The position numbers and the translations under genes are program-made. Positions 33,574 through 44,998 of a DNA stretch of 64,000 nt are shown piece after piece. This stretch comes from Erodium maritimum (Eukaryota > Streptophyta > Magnoliopsida > Geraniales > Geraniaceae), in contig OY997588.1 in assembly GCA_963921825.1 (NCBI GenBank), positions 59,156,803-59,220,802 of the forward strand, given 5' to 3'. Each line of letters starts with the position of its first letter. Positions within the stretch are counted from its first letter, which is position 1. The notes under the pieces are model-generated. The model saw only the letters and a list, made by a program, of their open reading frames with translations, searched no databases and was not told the DNA's origin.

Positions 33574-35224
33574 ATTTCAGACACTCTATCTCCCTCTAAC
33601 CTCTCGACTCCGCCTCCCTCTTCTCGAGCCGACCCTCTCCCGTTCCTCTTCTTCTTCGTCGAACCTTCACCCCCTCAACCCACGGCCGACCGTCCCCGAC
33701 CTCCATCTCCGACCTCCGTTCGACCACGGCAGCCAGCCACCGCCCTCTCCCTCTTCTTCTTCTCTCGCCGTCACGCCACCGAGCCACCGCCGTCTCCTCC
33801 GTCCGATTCACGAACCACCGCCTCCAACCTCCCTCTCTCTATCCCAAATCCGTTCAGTCGAACCCGCCGCCATCACCACCGTCCTCGTCATCCTCGAGCC
33901 TCCATCTCCGGTTCCCCTCTAGGATCCGAATCCCAATCGTACCTCCCGCTCGTCTCCGACCACCACCGTCGTGCTCCGCCGCCCCCAACCCTACAACCAC
34001 TTCTCCGCCGCCGCCTTCTTCGTTCTCGATCTCCTCGTCCACGACCGCCTCTGCCACCAGGCCGTCTCCCCACGGCATCCTTCACCTTTTACGGTGAGAA
34101 CGCTAAACCCGTGAAGCCCCGGCCGGTTTATCACCGCCGGTGGTGGGAATCTGACCGACGTCTCCCTCTTTCCCTTTCTGCTTTCCTTTTTGTTCTTTTT
34201 CCGATCTCTTCGTTTGGATCTGAAACGAACTGGTTGGATCTCGGTTTTCAGGGCAGACCTGTTTTAAGTTGACCAAAATCAGTAGAGTTAAACAAAAAGG
34301 AAAAGAATCGGTTTCTGAATCGAAAAGGAAAGAAATTGAAAACGAATTTCAGATTTAGGCTAAAAAGGGTTTTAAATTAAAATCATCGGAAATTTAAAGA
34401 AAATAATTTTGTTGAAAGGAACTGAGATTTAAACAAAGTCAGATTTGATAAAAAGGAAAGAATTTTGAAGTAAGTCAAACTAGATTAGAAAACAGGTTCG
34501 ATTTAAAATGGTTTTGGGACTGGTGATTAAAATCTGGAACTTTGGCTAAACTGGGCTGCTAATCGGACTGTGAACGAGACAAAAACGGGAGCGTCGGATC
34601 GGACCTCAGGATTCGTGCATCGGGACCGTGCCTCGCATGCACCAGTTTCGGTGCTAGGGTACTCAAACCCGATTCGTCCTGACCCCGCTTTTATCTCGCT
34701 CGAGTTTAAGGGACAACTGTCGGTTCTAACTAGACTAATCGTAACCTTTAGTTTAACGGTGGAACCGTTATGGATTTATGGCTTTCGTGTTATCTTTAGC
34801 GTCAGGCTTCGATCGAGGTGAAGCCCGAAGGTAGCGAGCCAGAATGTCCGCAGCTAGGAAGCGTAGCGGGTGCTCTTCGGTTGAGGTAGGGAAAAGTAGC
34901 CGGATCTCAGCCCTGACTAGGGAAAGTTAACTGTAGAATTGAATGTGACACCGGGGTGTCGTGGGTTATTTAGGTTATCGAATATTAGAAATGCATGTTT
35001 CGGGAACTTAGTAATTATTGGAAAAGCATGTGACACTTAGTAGTGTCGTAGGAGCAGAGAACTTAGCGATAATTGATTTACTAGAGGCATATGACCATGC
35101 CCGGAGGTTGATTGCGAACTTATCGATATTAGGAGTACTGGAGGCATATGACCATGCCCGGAGGTTGTTTGTGAAACTAGTGATCTTAGGACTGTTGGAG
35201 GCATCGTTTATGCCGGAGGTTGTG

Positions 35225-35550
35225 GTGTGTTATTTACTGTCGAGTTTGGGTGGCCTTGAGAGCCCGTGTTGTTTTTTGTCGAGTTTGGGTGGCCTTGAGA
35301 GCCCGTGTTGTTTTTTGTCGAGTTTGGGTGGCCTTAAAAGCCCGTGTTATTTATTGCTGAGTCTTGAGTGGCCTTGAGAGCCCGTGTTATTTATTGCTGA
35401 GTCTTGGGTGGCCATGAGAGCCCGTGTTGTCGTTTCGGTGTTTTGGTGGCCGTGAGTGCCCGTGGGGTTGTGAACCCGTACTTTACCGTTGGTGTCTTGG
35501 GTGGCCATGAGGGCCCGTAGGGTTGTTGAACCTGTGTTTGGTTGTTGGCG
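35225..35550 (+). repeat. About 43-bp minisatellite in solo Tekay-like LTR
   Basis: Repeats of about 43 bp with the core gggtggccttgagagcccgt occur at least five times, with later units more diverged. ORF 35018-35377 through it (SSLGGLESPC repeats) is a by-product. Confidence 0.85.
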
Positions 35551-35659
35551 TCTTGTTGGCCTTGAGTGCCTGTGGAGTTGTCACCGGTGTCGTCACTGTC
35601 TGGTTGAACTTGTTTGTGATTGTGTTTGGTTACCTGATACTGGTGGAGGTTGTGTGGTG

Positions 35660-35830
35660 TAGCTAGCCTCCCGACTGGGATCGGGAGAAGCAGAGGGGTT
35701 GTGGGCTAGCTCCCCGACTGGGATCGGGGGAAGGACGCGCGGGTGTGGCTAACCACCCGACTGGGATCGGGTGAAGCGGAGAGGTTGTGGGTTAGCCTCC
35801 TGACTGGGATCGGGGGAAGTTGCGCGACAG
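35660..35830 (+). repeat. Four-unit stem-loop array in solo Tekay-like LTR
   Basis: Four units of about 43-45 bp, each with the same loop ctggga enclosed by a G/C-rich stem: 35668-35687, 35711-35730, 35754-35773 and 35797-35816. The outer stem bases differ between units but pair in each, for example CTCCCGA/TCGGGAG, then CACCCGA/TCGGGTG. Confidence 0.8.
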
Positions 35831-36404
35831 GTCGACCGCCTGACCACGTCTATGATCGGTAAAGGGCGAGAGACAAAGATTGGTTACTGAGCAGCCGGTT
35901 TGCGATCCTTTGTGATCTTGTTTGGTATTGTGTGGTCGTCAGTCGTGTCTTGGAGGAGGTCGTCAAACGTAGTGTGGGGTCTACATAACGTATCCGAGTG
36001 TTGAGTCAGTTGAGGAAAGTACTGGTCGTGTGTGTGTCTTTTGAGTCGTTGTGGTGTTACCGGCATTGTCTGCTAATTATGCCGTAGTCAGTCTGTTATC
36101 CGTGGTGGTGAGCGAACGCTCACCCCTAGCTGCTTTTCCTACAGGTACCGTTCGCAGGCTGGATTAGGTGAGCTTCTGAAGCTTGAAGAGCTTGAAGCGG
36201 GTTCGGGGAGTCTTGAGTCTAGTGACGTGTACCTACCCCTTTTTGTCCAAGTGTGGGACTAATTTGTTTGAGATGTAAATGACTTTATTTGTTGAACTAA
36301 ACTGGCATTTTAAAGTGATTTAAAGAAAACAGGTTTAAAGAATTGTATCTTTTAAATGTTCGCGTCCCGAGTTCGGTTCGCCGAAATTGGGGCGTGACAA
36401 TGAG

Positions 36405-36990
36405 CCTCCTATGACTCGAAGTAGAAGCCGAAGACCGCCAACCCTATGTCCTTGATGACCAGCCTTACTGTGGACCTTCCATAAGCGTTGGTGATGATAT
36501 GTATCAAGACTTTCTTCCATGGAGGCCTCGGAGCCCAAATCTTCCCCACCATGCCAAACTATTGGCGCACCATCACCGACAGGTTTACCGGTGAGTACGT
36601 AACCAAGATCTCAAACTCATCCTCCTCCTCGAGGGAGCATGAAGAGAGTAAATCCTGGAGGCTTTCCGTTATGGACGCGAGCGAACCCGGCAACATCGGA
36701 ACCTCAAGAGCTGGGGTTTCCTCCGGCGGAAACATCATCCCTCGATTGTGAACCATACCAGCATGAGTGGTTAATAAGGACGGGATCAAAGGGATCCGAT
36801 CCGCTTTAGGGACCAAGGTGCCAACATACAACGCCTCTAACCCCGTTCTCTCACCATCGTCGACAGACGCCTTCCCTCGACTAGGATCCCGACGCATTGA
36901 AAACAGAGAATCATGACCGTCTCTAGAAGGAGGTTGGATGGCCGGTGGTATATTGCTTGCAGCCGAAGTTAAAACTAGACCCTTCACCGG
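36405..36990 (-). pseudogene. LINE ORF1, N-terminal part
   Basis: The 142-residue open frame 36559-36987 is the N-terminal linker. It continues on the minus strand into a DUF4283-like start (MVGKIWAPRPPWKKV, RLVIKDIGLAVFGFYFES) up to the atgag duplication at 36400. A candidate start ATG lies at 37066-37068, but a stop follows 21 codons later. Together with 32851-33238 this gives most of an ORF1 on the minus strand. Confidence 0.75.
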
Positions 36991-37335
36991 CTTCCTCCTA
37001 CGTTAGGCCTTTAAAGGAAGCGAGATTTCATAAGAGGGACGAGGGGCTAGAGTCGCAGAAAACTGCATGGTAAGGAGCGGCGACGGGACAAGACTAGCTG
37101 GGCACGTAGTTGTGTCAACAACGGTGTCAAGAATAAGGAGCACCATAAGAAATCTAGGACTAGGGTTTTTTCGGGAGAAGCACTCGACATCACGAGAGAG
37201 TATTTAACGCTAGACCTCTATAAACACAATATTATAAGACCTCTTTCTTTATTCCGTATGTTGAAGTTTTTCTTAATCATTCTCTATTTTAATTTTTCAT
37301 CAATTTAAATATAAAACACTAGTTCACACGGAATT
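36991..37335 (-). other. Presumed LINE 5' leader and AT-rich flank
   Basis: Between the LINE ORF1 start and about 37200 the sequence is probably the LINE 5' untranslated region. 37201-37335 is AT-rich and ends in the target site of the next LINE fragment. No gene is seen. Confidence 0.4.
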
Positions 37336-37516
37336 TTTTTTGATCAACGAAAGCATATTATAAATAACCCTCTTCTGAGGAAGAAAACGATTTACAAAAA
37401 GGTCAATTTGTCTACAAATTAGGAAGTTGAGAAAGTGAAGAACAACAATGTAAAGTAGTAATGTAATTTGAAGATCTAGAGGCAGAAAAGTGCATGCTCT
37501 CAATGAGCATTGTGAG
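37336..37516 (-). mobile_element. LINE 3' end, strongly truncated, minus strand
   Basis: On the minus strand the sequence ends cgttgatcaaaaaaaa, a plant LINE tail. Matching flanks near actagttcacac (37321-37332 and 37940-37951), within about 25 similar bases, look like a long target duplication. Only about 180 bp of LINE 3' end remains, with the MITE at 37526 at its other end. Confidence 0.65.
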
Positions 37517-37525
37517 TAATGTAAA

Positions 37526-37921
37526 GGGAAAACGCCACAAAACAATTATGCCCCGACTTTATAGCTCACAAAACAACTATTGACAATTTTATCGTTTAAA
37601 TCACATCGTCCCAAAAGTTAAATGTCAAAAACCATAAAAATCCGTCTAAAAATAGACGGACCGTTAACCGTGTGATGGAAAAACACCAAGAAACAACTAT
37701 GGTTTGACTTTATATTACAAAATACAACTATAGAGTTATGACTAAAACTGAGGGCAGTTTGGTCTTTACACTAACGCTGTTAACGGACCGTCACAATTTT
37801 GACAGATTTTTATGGTTTTTGACATTTAACTTTTGGGACGACGTGATTTGAACGATAAAATTGTCAATAGTTGTTTTGTGAGCTATAAAGTCGGGGCAGA
37901 GTTGTTTTGTGGCGTTTTCCC
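37526..37921. mobile_element. Foldback MULE-type MITE, 396 bp
   Basis: Inverted repeats of about 120 bp begin gggaaaacgccacaaaac on both sides with few differences. A perfect 9-bp duplication taatgtaaa (37517-37525, 37922-37930) flanks the element. It has no coding capacity. The 9-bp duplication and long TIRs fit a Mutator-derived MITE. Confidence 0.92.
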
Positions 37922-37955
37922 TAATGTAAATATAAAAACTAGTTCACACAGAATT

Positions 37956-38703
37956 ATTTGTTGTTTGTTATCCCTCATATATAAGAGGTCAGTATACCTT
38001 TTCTTATGTAAAAAAATTTAACACAAGCATTTAAAGATGTATCCCATAAGTCTAAAACATGCCCACTATTTATTTGTACTTTCAAGTTTCAACATATATT
38101 TTGGTATATAGATTAAAAAATGGAAACTCTCCCAACTGCTACAAAGATGATAGGGGCTGGTCACAAGTTAAATTGGGAGAGGAGTTCTGGGAATTTGTAA
38201 GCAACGTATGTGTTGATACACACGGAAAGTCTTGAACAGATACAAAAAGAGGTGAGATTGAAGCTGTCAGGGCCTTAACCGTGGATGGGCCGGGAGAGGA
38301 AGATGTTGGGCCTGTAGTTTACGGCCCAAGCAAAGTGGAAGGCCTCACTATAATAGACGTCGTTGTTTTTGGAGGGATCAAGACGTCTTCTTCATGGAGC
38401 AAACTTGGTCTGCACGTAGAGAGAGTCGGGCCAAGAGTTGCAGAGAACAAGGTGGACTTGCAGGGTTTAGGGGACAGGTCTGAGAAGATGGACAACTTTA
38501 ATTAAATGTCGTTGTAGTATTTGTATTAGGTTCTATCTTTGATTTCAGTAATGAAGATTGTAGAGGAACCCTTGAAGCAAGGGCACAACTCAAGCTTGAA
38601 GCAAGCTTGGAGCCATCCTTTGTAATTGGAACACCACTCTTTGAATTAAAAATCACCATCAATTATAGCTTACAATCCAATATTTTTCATAGAATCATCA
38701 CAC
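37956..38703 (+). mobile_element. Probable 5' LTR of gypsy A (left edge not resolved)
   Basis: The primer site of gypsy A starts at 38704 and LTR sequence must end just before it (tagaatcatca). A left edge could not be fixed because the 3' LTR lies outside the window; 37956-38110 is AT-rich and may be target sequence. ORF 38281-38505 is inside this LTR and is not a recognised gene. Confidence 0.5.
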
Positions 38704-38716
38704 TGGTATCAGAGCT
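38704..38716 (+). promoter_or_regulatory. Primer-binding site of gypsy A
   Basis: tggtatcagagct matches the 3' end of initiator-Met tRNA. It precedes the gag start at 38734. Confidence 0.85.
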
Positions 38717-38733
38717 TACAGATTCAGCGAAGC

Positions 38734-39679
38734 ATGACAGACCCACCGGATGTTACAGAGCAGAGCATGGCTTCCATAGCTGATAAGGTGGATAATATCC
38801 AGTCCCAATTCTGATCCTCCCTGCAAGGAGTCCATGCCAGAATCGATACGATGCATCTGGGCCAAGCCGAGCTCAAGGCGATGCTGGAGCAACTCGTGGC
38901 TCAGGTCCCTTCTCAGTCGACTCCAGTCAAAGCCTCGACAAGTCAAGTGGGAGCATCACTGGACTGCAACAAATCTCCAGTGCCTGGTACAGAGTTCTGA
39001 GAGCCGGTAGAACCAGAGGGCAACACACAATCTTGGAGAGAGAACTCTTTGATCCGGAGCTTCCCAACTCCACGATCCATCCCAGAACCTTTCATGGGAT
39101 GAGCTCTGCAGAGATATGGCTTGGAAGTTCGAAGCCATTGGGCACGATGACGCCGTCATCGAATTCATGTCTCTCTTACAAACAAGGACAGTCTCCGAGT
39201 TCGAGGATCGGTTTGATGAAGCCCAAGCAATGGTCCTAAATGAGCACCCTGGGATAGAGGAGAGATTCTTCACCTCTTCGTTTATCGCCAGGTTGAAGTC
39301 TCAACTCCGGTTAGGAGTACGACAAATGGCTCCGACGACCGTTCAACAAGTGATGCGATTGGCCAGATTCGAGGAACAGAAACAAGGGAGGGGGACCCAA
39401 CAGACAACCACACTGGCTCGGACCCACTACAACCAGAACTCGAGGAACCGGGCTAACAACCCACTTGGGCAATCCTTGAGAAACGCAGGCCCAAATGGAG
39501 GAGGCCCAAATGAGGGAGGCCACATAAATAACCGCGAGGCAGGTTGGGCCAAAGCGAATCGAGCTTATCTCAGAGATCAGAGACGGCAAGGTCTTTGTTT
39601 CAACTGTCTAGAGAGATACTCAGAAGAGCATCGCTTAATCTGTCCAAATCGAAATCAATTGTACATGCTGAGCCAGTGA
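38734..39679 (+). pseudogene. Gypsy A gag
   Basis: The ATG at 38734 opens MTDPPDVTEQSMASIADKVD, an N-terminal helical region broken by stops. The gag domain proper is present from about 39100 (SWDELCRDMAWKFEAIG, then FEDRFDEAQAMVLNEHPGIE), with the expected FDG part missing, so about 100 residues were deleted. A zinc knuckle with a displaced His (GLCFNCLERYSEEHRLIC) is near 39595-39650. Frame 39116-39679 is the longest open piece (187 codons). It resembles elements C and D in domain order. Confidence 0.88.
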
Positions 39680-39691
39680 GATGATGAAGGA

Positions 39692-40223
39692 GAGGATGAA
39701 TTGGAGGAAGAAGGGAGGGATCTGGAGAACATTCAGAGAATCGATGAACCAGAAAGTAATGAAGCTAGGGATGAGTTGGCTGTCATTGAAGAGCGCATTT
39801 GTGCTATCGGAGATCCAAGAGGCCCGCTAATGGGTACCAAAACCATAAGGATCAAGGGCCAGGTCCTTCAAAAACCCATGTCAGTGCTGGTCGATATAGG
39901 AGCAACACCTCCTTCATAGACGAGAAGACCACCAAATTATTACAACTGAAGCTCCACCAAATTGGGACTCGGAGGGTCCAGATAGCTAATGGTAAGAGGT
40001 TTCTCTGTCAATCTAACACAAAAATCAGGTGCAAGATTGCAGGTTTTGAGTTTGAAGGGAGCTATTTGGTAATGCCCTTGGGCGATTGCAACCTCATCTT
40101 GGGGGTGGATTGGCTGGAATGCGTGAACCCCGTCACCTTCGACCACTTCCAACGAACTATCACAGTTCATGTCATGGGCCAGAAAGTCACAATTCAAGGG
40201 GAAAGAAGCAAGGCAAGGAGATG
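39692..40223 (+). pseudogene. Gypsy A protease
   Basis: The first part reads KPMSVLVDIGATPPS (39701-39919), with the active-site DTG changed to DIG. A frameshift leads to NTSFIDEKTTKLLQ, the core strand LVMPLGDCNLILGVDWLEC and the C-terminal end near GQKVTIQGE. The changed active site predicts no activity. Confidence 0.85.
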
Positions 40224-41506
40224 ACCTTTGGCTGGGGAAATTTTACAGAGTTATGGGAGAAAAGGAAGGGAAGATAGATGATCAGCAAGATACAGTCCAT
40301 CCCAAGCTCGCAAAATTGTTGCAGAAATACAAGGAGGTATTCAAGGAATCCTCATCGCTACAAGGAGGAAACTGGACCATGCGATTCCGCTGATTCAAGG
40401 GGCGAACCCGCCTTCAATCCGTCCTTGTAGTTGAAGGGGTAGTTGAAGCTATGGTGGATGAAATGCTCGAGAGGGGAATCATAAGGTGCAGCTCGAGTCC
40501 TTTTTCCTTCCCAGTTATCTTGGTGAAAAAGAAGGACGGAGGCTGGAGGTTTTGCGTTGATTGAAGGAGGCTCAACGACTTGACAATCAAAGACAGGTTT
40601 CCAATACCAGCCATTGATGAGCATCTAGACGAAATGGGAGAGAGCAAGGTCTTCTCTAAGATCGATCTTCGGTCTGGGTATCATCAAATACGTCTCAAGG
40701 AAGGAGAAGAAGAGAAGATGGCCTTCAGAACACACCATAGCCACTATGAGTGGAAGGTCATGCCCTTCGGGGTCAAGAATGCTCATGTGTCATTCCAAGC
40801 CTTGATGAATGAGATATTCAAACAACACATGAGGAAGTTTGTCCTAGTTTTTTTTGATAATATTCTGGTTTATAGCCAGGACAGGAACAACATTGTGAGC
40901 ATTTGGGACTGGTTCTCCAAAAGCTTAAGGAGGAGGCTCTATATGCTAGGCAATCGAAGTGTGAATTCGGTCGCAGCTCGGTGGAGTATCTGGGGCACGT
41001 AATATCAGCCCAAGGGGTAGCTACTGATCCATGTAAGGCGGAGGCGATGATGGAGTGGCCTGTTCCCACCAATTTAAAAAGCTTGGTAAGGTTGTTGGGT
41101 TTAACAGGGTATTACCGCAAGCTCATCAAAAATTATGGAATCTTAGCTCGGCCCCTTACTAATCTCTTGAAGAAAGATGCATTCCATTGGGATGAAAAGG
41201 CTCAGAGGAGCTTTGAGCAGCTCAAGGTCACCATGAAAACATCTCATGTACTGCAACTTTCCTATTTTGAGCTCCCTTTCATTAAAGAAAAAGATGCGTG
41301 CGACACAGGGATTGCGGTTATCCTTATGCAAAAAAGGAAATCCCATTGCTTATCTGAGTATAGCTCTGTGTCCGATGAACAACAAGCTCTCCACATACGA
41401 GAAGGAATTCCTCGCAGTCGTCCTCGCCACAAAACACTAGAGACATTACTTGTAGAACAAAAGCTTCATTATCAAAACCGACCACCAGCCTCTGAAATAC
41501 CCCCTG
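40224..41506 (+). pseudogene. Gypsy A reverse transcriptase and start of RNase H
   Basis: Blocks in order: [71 protein letters not shown], and the catalytic box as FFDNILVY, where the second Asp of the DD pair has become Asn. After a frameshift at about 40890 come KCEFGRSSVEYLGHVIS and LGLTGYYRKLIKNYG. RNase H begins and reads TDHQPLKYPL in a third frame, where it is cut at 41506 by the LTR of element B. Its continuation is at 54985. Confidence 0.92.
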
Positions 41507-43834
41507 TGTAAGAACCGACCCCGGTCGATCCAGGTCGAACCGGTGATTTCTAGCCAAGTTTGACTTTCGGTCGGAAAAGTCAACCGATGACTCAAGAAGT
41601 CATTCGGGACCTTTCCAGGGCCCAAAACTCTTAGCCGTCATCACAGTTAGCTTAGTTGGGTCATTTCCTTCAGTTTGATTGTAATTTTGTAACGGTCAAC
41701 TTTTGGTCAAACTCGGACTTTTTATCGACTTTTTCCGATTAAAATTGGACTGTTGGAATTTTATTAAAAGAAAGTGGCTCCCACAATGACACATGGCATT
41801 AGAGGCTTGGATGAGAAGAAAATGAGTTGAAATGACCTTTTAACCCTCCTTAAAGCCTTTAAGTGGATAGAACTTGGAATGGACTTTTGGTCTTTTAGCT
41901 TTTTAGGTCATCTAAGGCAATTGTTGGAGACAATTCAGCCATTTGCTCTTTGTTGCAGCTGAGTTTTGATAGAAGGAGAGAAAGGGAAAAGCAACTTAAC
42001 TTGAGAAAGAAGAAAGAGAGAAAAGAGAAGGTTTTTGGCTCATCCCTTCACCATTCCTCCTCCTAAAGCTTGCTAGCTTCATCTCCTACACATCCTAAAG
42101 GTATGAATACTCTTAACTTCTCCTTCCATCCACTTTCTAGTTTGGGTTATGTGTTGGTTGAAGTATTGATGAAACCCATTGAGGGTGTTGAGTTTTGGAG
42201 GTTTTTGATGATTATTTTGGAGTTGTTTGGAGATGGAAATGAAGTCTTTGGGTTGATTTTCGTGGAATTAGAGTTGGGGAAGAAAGGGGAAGGTTCTAGC
42301 CTGGTTCGGCATGGAACGGGACCCAGAATGGGTCTGGTACCGACACGGCGTGCAGCACGGAACGGACTGGGTACCGGCACGGTACGCGGCGCGGAACGGT
42401 CCAGACTCCAGCACGGGACCTCGCACGGTCCGTGTCTAATTCCGGGCCGGCCTGTGATGCGGTCCGTGTCTGGTTCCGGACTTGACTGTGACACGTTCCG
42501 TATCACATTCCGGGCCGGAAGGAGACACTGGACGGGCCAGATTCCGGATCAGTTTTCTAGAACCAAAACCCTGTCCATTTCGGTTCCTAGATCATTCCTT
42601 TGGCTTTGTTTCTGTTCTTAGAGGTCTTCTCTGTATTTTAAGTTGAGGTGCACTCCGTTGGGTTACTAATTTTGGTATTGTTGTGGTCCAAGACCATGAA
42701 ACCGAGCTCGAAGGGAGAAGAGGACTTGGACCCGTGAGAGGACGGAGAGTTCACTAGCCCGAATTGTCGGCGGCGAGAAGTTTTATTAGAGGAAGACCGC
42801 AAGGTAGGGAAAATACTAACTCCTCGTGTATTTCAATACATAGTATGCCTATTAGGTTAATAAAATTGGAAAGGTCTTAGAATTGCATATAGGATGCGAA
42901 TAACTAGAATAATTGTCTTTCAATTACTTATAACCGGACGTGTCTAGTATGCATGCGTAGGATGGGAATCACTAGCTTAACTCGCTTTCAATACTCGGGA
43001 ATTGCTTTACTAGTAGAAAGGCCGTGATGAGCCCTAGGGTTGTTTGTGTTTGCCTCATATGCCTTGGTTGCCTAGTTTGGATAAAATAAGAGTCTAATAC
43101 AACTAGATGATTGAATGTTGAACTTTGTATGCTTGAATGGTTAACTGATCGAATGCTTGAATGAATGAATGTATGAACATTGAGTGTAATTGATTGTGCT
43201 AAATGGTACATGATCGGGTGAATGATAGACCGATGGAGTGCGATTGGTAAGTATATTGGTAAGTGTAAAGTTATATTGATTCTTGTGGTGTGTTGTGATA
43301 GAATTGTGATTTGCTAAGCTTTGGTTGCTCCATGATTGTTTAGTATGTTATTCTCTTGCAAGTCTTTAAGTTGGGTTCTATACCGGTATGACACCCACGC
43401 TGCGGTATGGGGTAGTGCTTGTAAGGTACCTACGCCAAGGGGAATACTGGTGTGGGGTAGTACCTAAGCCGATGACTTGTGATCCGGTATGGAACCTACA
43501 CCGAAGGGAGTATCGGTCTGGGGTAGTATCATAGCCGGTGGATTGGACCCTACGGGGCATTGAATATTAGACCCTGCGGGGCATTGATTATTGGACCCTT
43601 TGGGGCATTGGTTATTGGACCCTACGAGCCAATTAGATGGTTTACCCTGCGGGGATTGATTACTTGTTGATTTACCTAAGTATATGCGTCCGGCGGGAGC
43701 TTTTTACTTGAGATATTTTGATTGAACTAAACTTGGAGAATTTTGTTGGATTTTAGACACTTTTGGTTATTATACTTTGTCTTATCTTTAAGTCACGTCT
43801 CGAGTCCGGTCGATAACGGATTTGGGGTGTGACA
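41507..43834 (+). repeat. 5' LTR of element B (2328 bp)
   Basis: Starts TGTAAGAACCG, ends GTGACA. Compared with the other LTR (without its insert) it lacks about 600 bp: at 43697 ccggcgggagc joins directly to tttttacttgag, while the other LTR has sequence 53735-54325 between them. The short match gagc at the joint suggests a microhomology deletion. It carries the hairpin array (43386-43530) and minisatellite (43540-43625). Confidence 0.93.
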
Positions 43835-43837
43835 ATT

Positions 43838-43857
43838 TGGTATCACAACCTAGTTTC
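43838..43857 (+). promoter_or_regulatory. Primer-binding site 1 of element B
   Basis: tggtatcacaacctagtttc, an initiator-Met tRNA match with three changes relative to the intact site at 273-292. Confidence 0.85.
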
Positions 43858-44998
43858 ATTTTGAACTTGTTTTCAAAACCTCAGACCGCGCGTCAATTAT
43901 GTGGGTAGAGTTAGGAAGTCTAAGTTTGGTACTCAGTGACGTAGTCGGAATTATTCGATACGTAGAGTCGGAACGATAAAAGTCTTTATGATTTGAGCAC
44001 CTTGATAAAGGTTGGAACTTTTCGCTATTATGTGATTCGCTTTACTTGTGTCGTATGCTCTATTGCTATGCCTCAGTGATCTGGGATGCCGATGGTTGAG
44101 ATCAAGGTTGGTCCAACGAGCGATGATCGAACTGTTGTGAATTGGTTGTTGAGTAAACCATTTGTTAATTGTGTTGCCACCTTGGTTGGCCGTTTCATGA
44201 TTCCTCAATTTGAAGTATTGACTTGTTCAATTGATTGACTTGTTTAAGTGATGACCGTTATTTGAGAATTAAAGTTGAAAGTTGACCCGAAATGGGAGTT
44301 TAATTAAATAAAGGGTAGAACCCGAATGATACTGCGGTATCCTACAACGATGTGCACTTTGTGATGATTGTATGCCTTGTTGCTGGCTTTTACCTTACTT
44401 GGATTGTTAAGATGTCCCGCTTAAGCGGATGGTTAGTGGAAAATACGAATAGGTCATGCCGAAATTTCTGTGAAACTGAAATGTTTGTACTATCACGGGC
44501 TGACTCAGGGGCGCCACTGTAGTCGAACGTAAAGGTTGGATGTCAAGTGGTTACAACGAGATTCGGGGACGCCTGAATCGGGTTGTAATGACATGAGATC
44601 GACATAAAGGTTTGGATGAAAGTTAAAGTATTGAGAACATGTGGAAAGGAAAGCAATGCTAAGTATTATGAAATTGATCGTGCTACGATCCTAGACCCCA
44701 CATATTGGGAAAATACCCGATCGAGGGGTATGCTTGTTGCCTTGTGATTTGTGTGAATTACTTGAGACTGTTCTTCCTGTGGGAGTTGATTGAACCGCTG
44801 ATTGCTGTTGTAAGACGCACTAAGATGCGGCCTTGTCTGCCTATATATAAGTATGGTATATATTTATTGAGCCTAAGTGTTGTTGGTCTTTGTTTGATCT
44901 TTGTGGGACACGCGTGAACGTCTTTGTGTTTTGATCGAACCGTCTGTTCTAAACTGAGAAACTGAACGTGTGCGTTATCCGTGCAGCGGGTATACGAC
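43858..44998 (+). other. Untranslated leader of element B
   Basis: Long leader between the primer site and gag with no recognised ORF. The first about 520 bases recur at 54483-54986 and, reversed, at 1-272. Confidence 0.7.

Larger units (their letters stand above)
33239..36399 (+). mobile_element. Solo Tekay-like LTR (3161 bp) inside LINE ORF1
   Basis: Begins TGTAAAGACCGGC and ends GGGGCGTGACA, like the LTRs of element B (TGTAAGAACC ... GTGACA). The flanks are a perfect 5-bp duplication atgag (33234-33238, 36400-36404), and removing it rejoins the LINE frame. No polypurine tract, primer site or coding region is attached. It holds a TATA box, a palindrome, a C/T-rich tract and two tandem repeat arrays, listed separately. 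High GC at 33450-34080 creates Arg/Gly-rich chance ORFs. Confidence 0.93.

Noticed and set aside
33596..34085. Arg/Gly-rich ORFs in the GC-rich part of the solo LTR
   Set aside because: Low-complexity frames on the antisense of a C/T-rich tract; no domain and inside an LTR.
42070..42621. 183-codon ORF in the LTR of element B and its counterparts at 50369-50845
   Set aside because: Lies in GC-rich U3, is not conserved in frame between the two LTRs, and has no domain.
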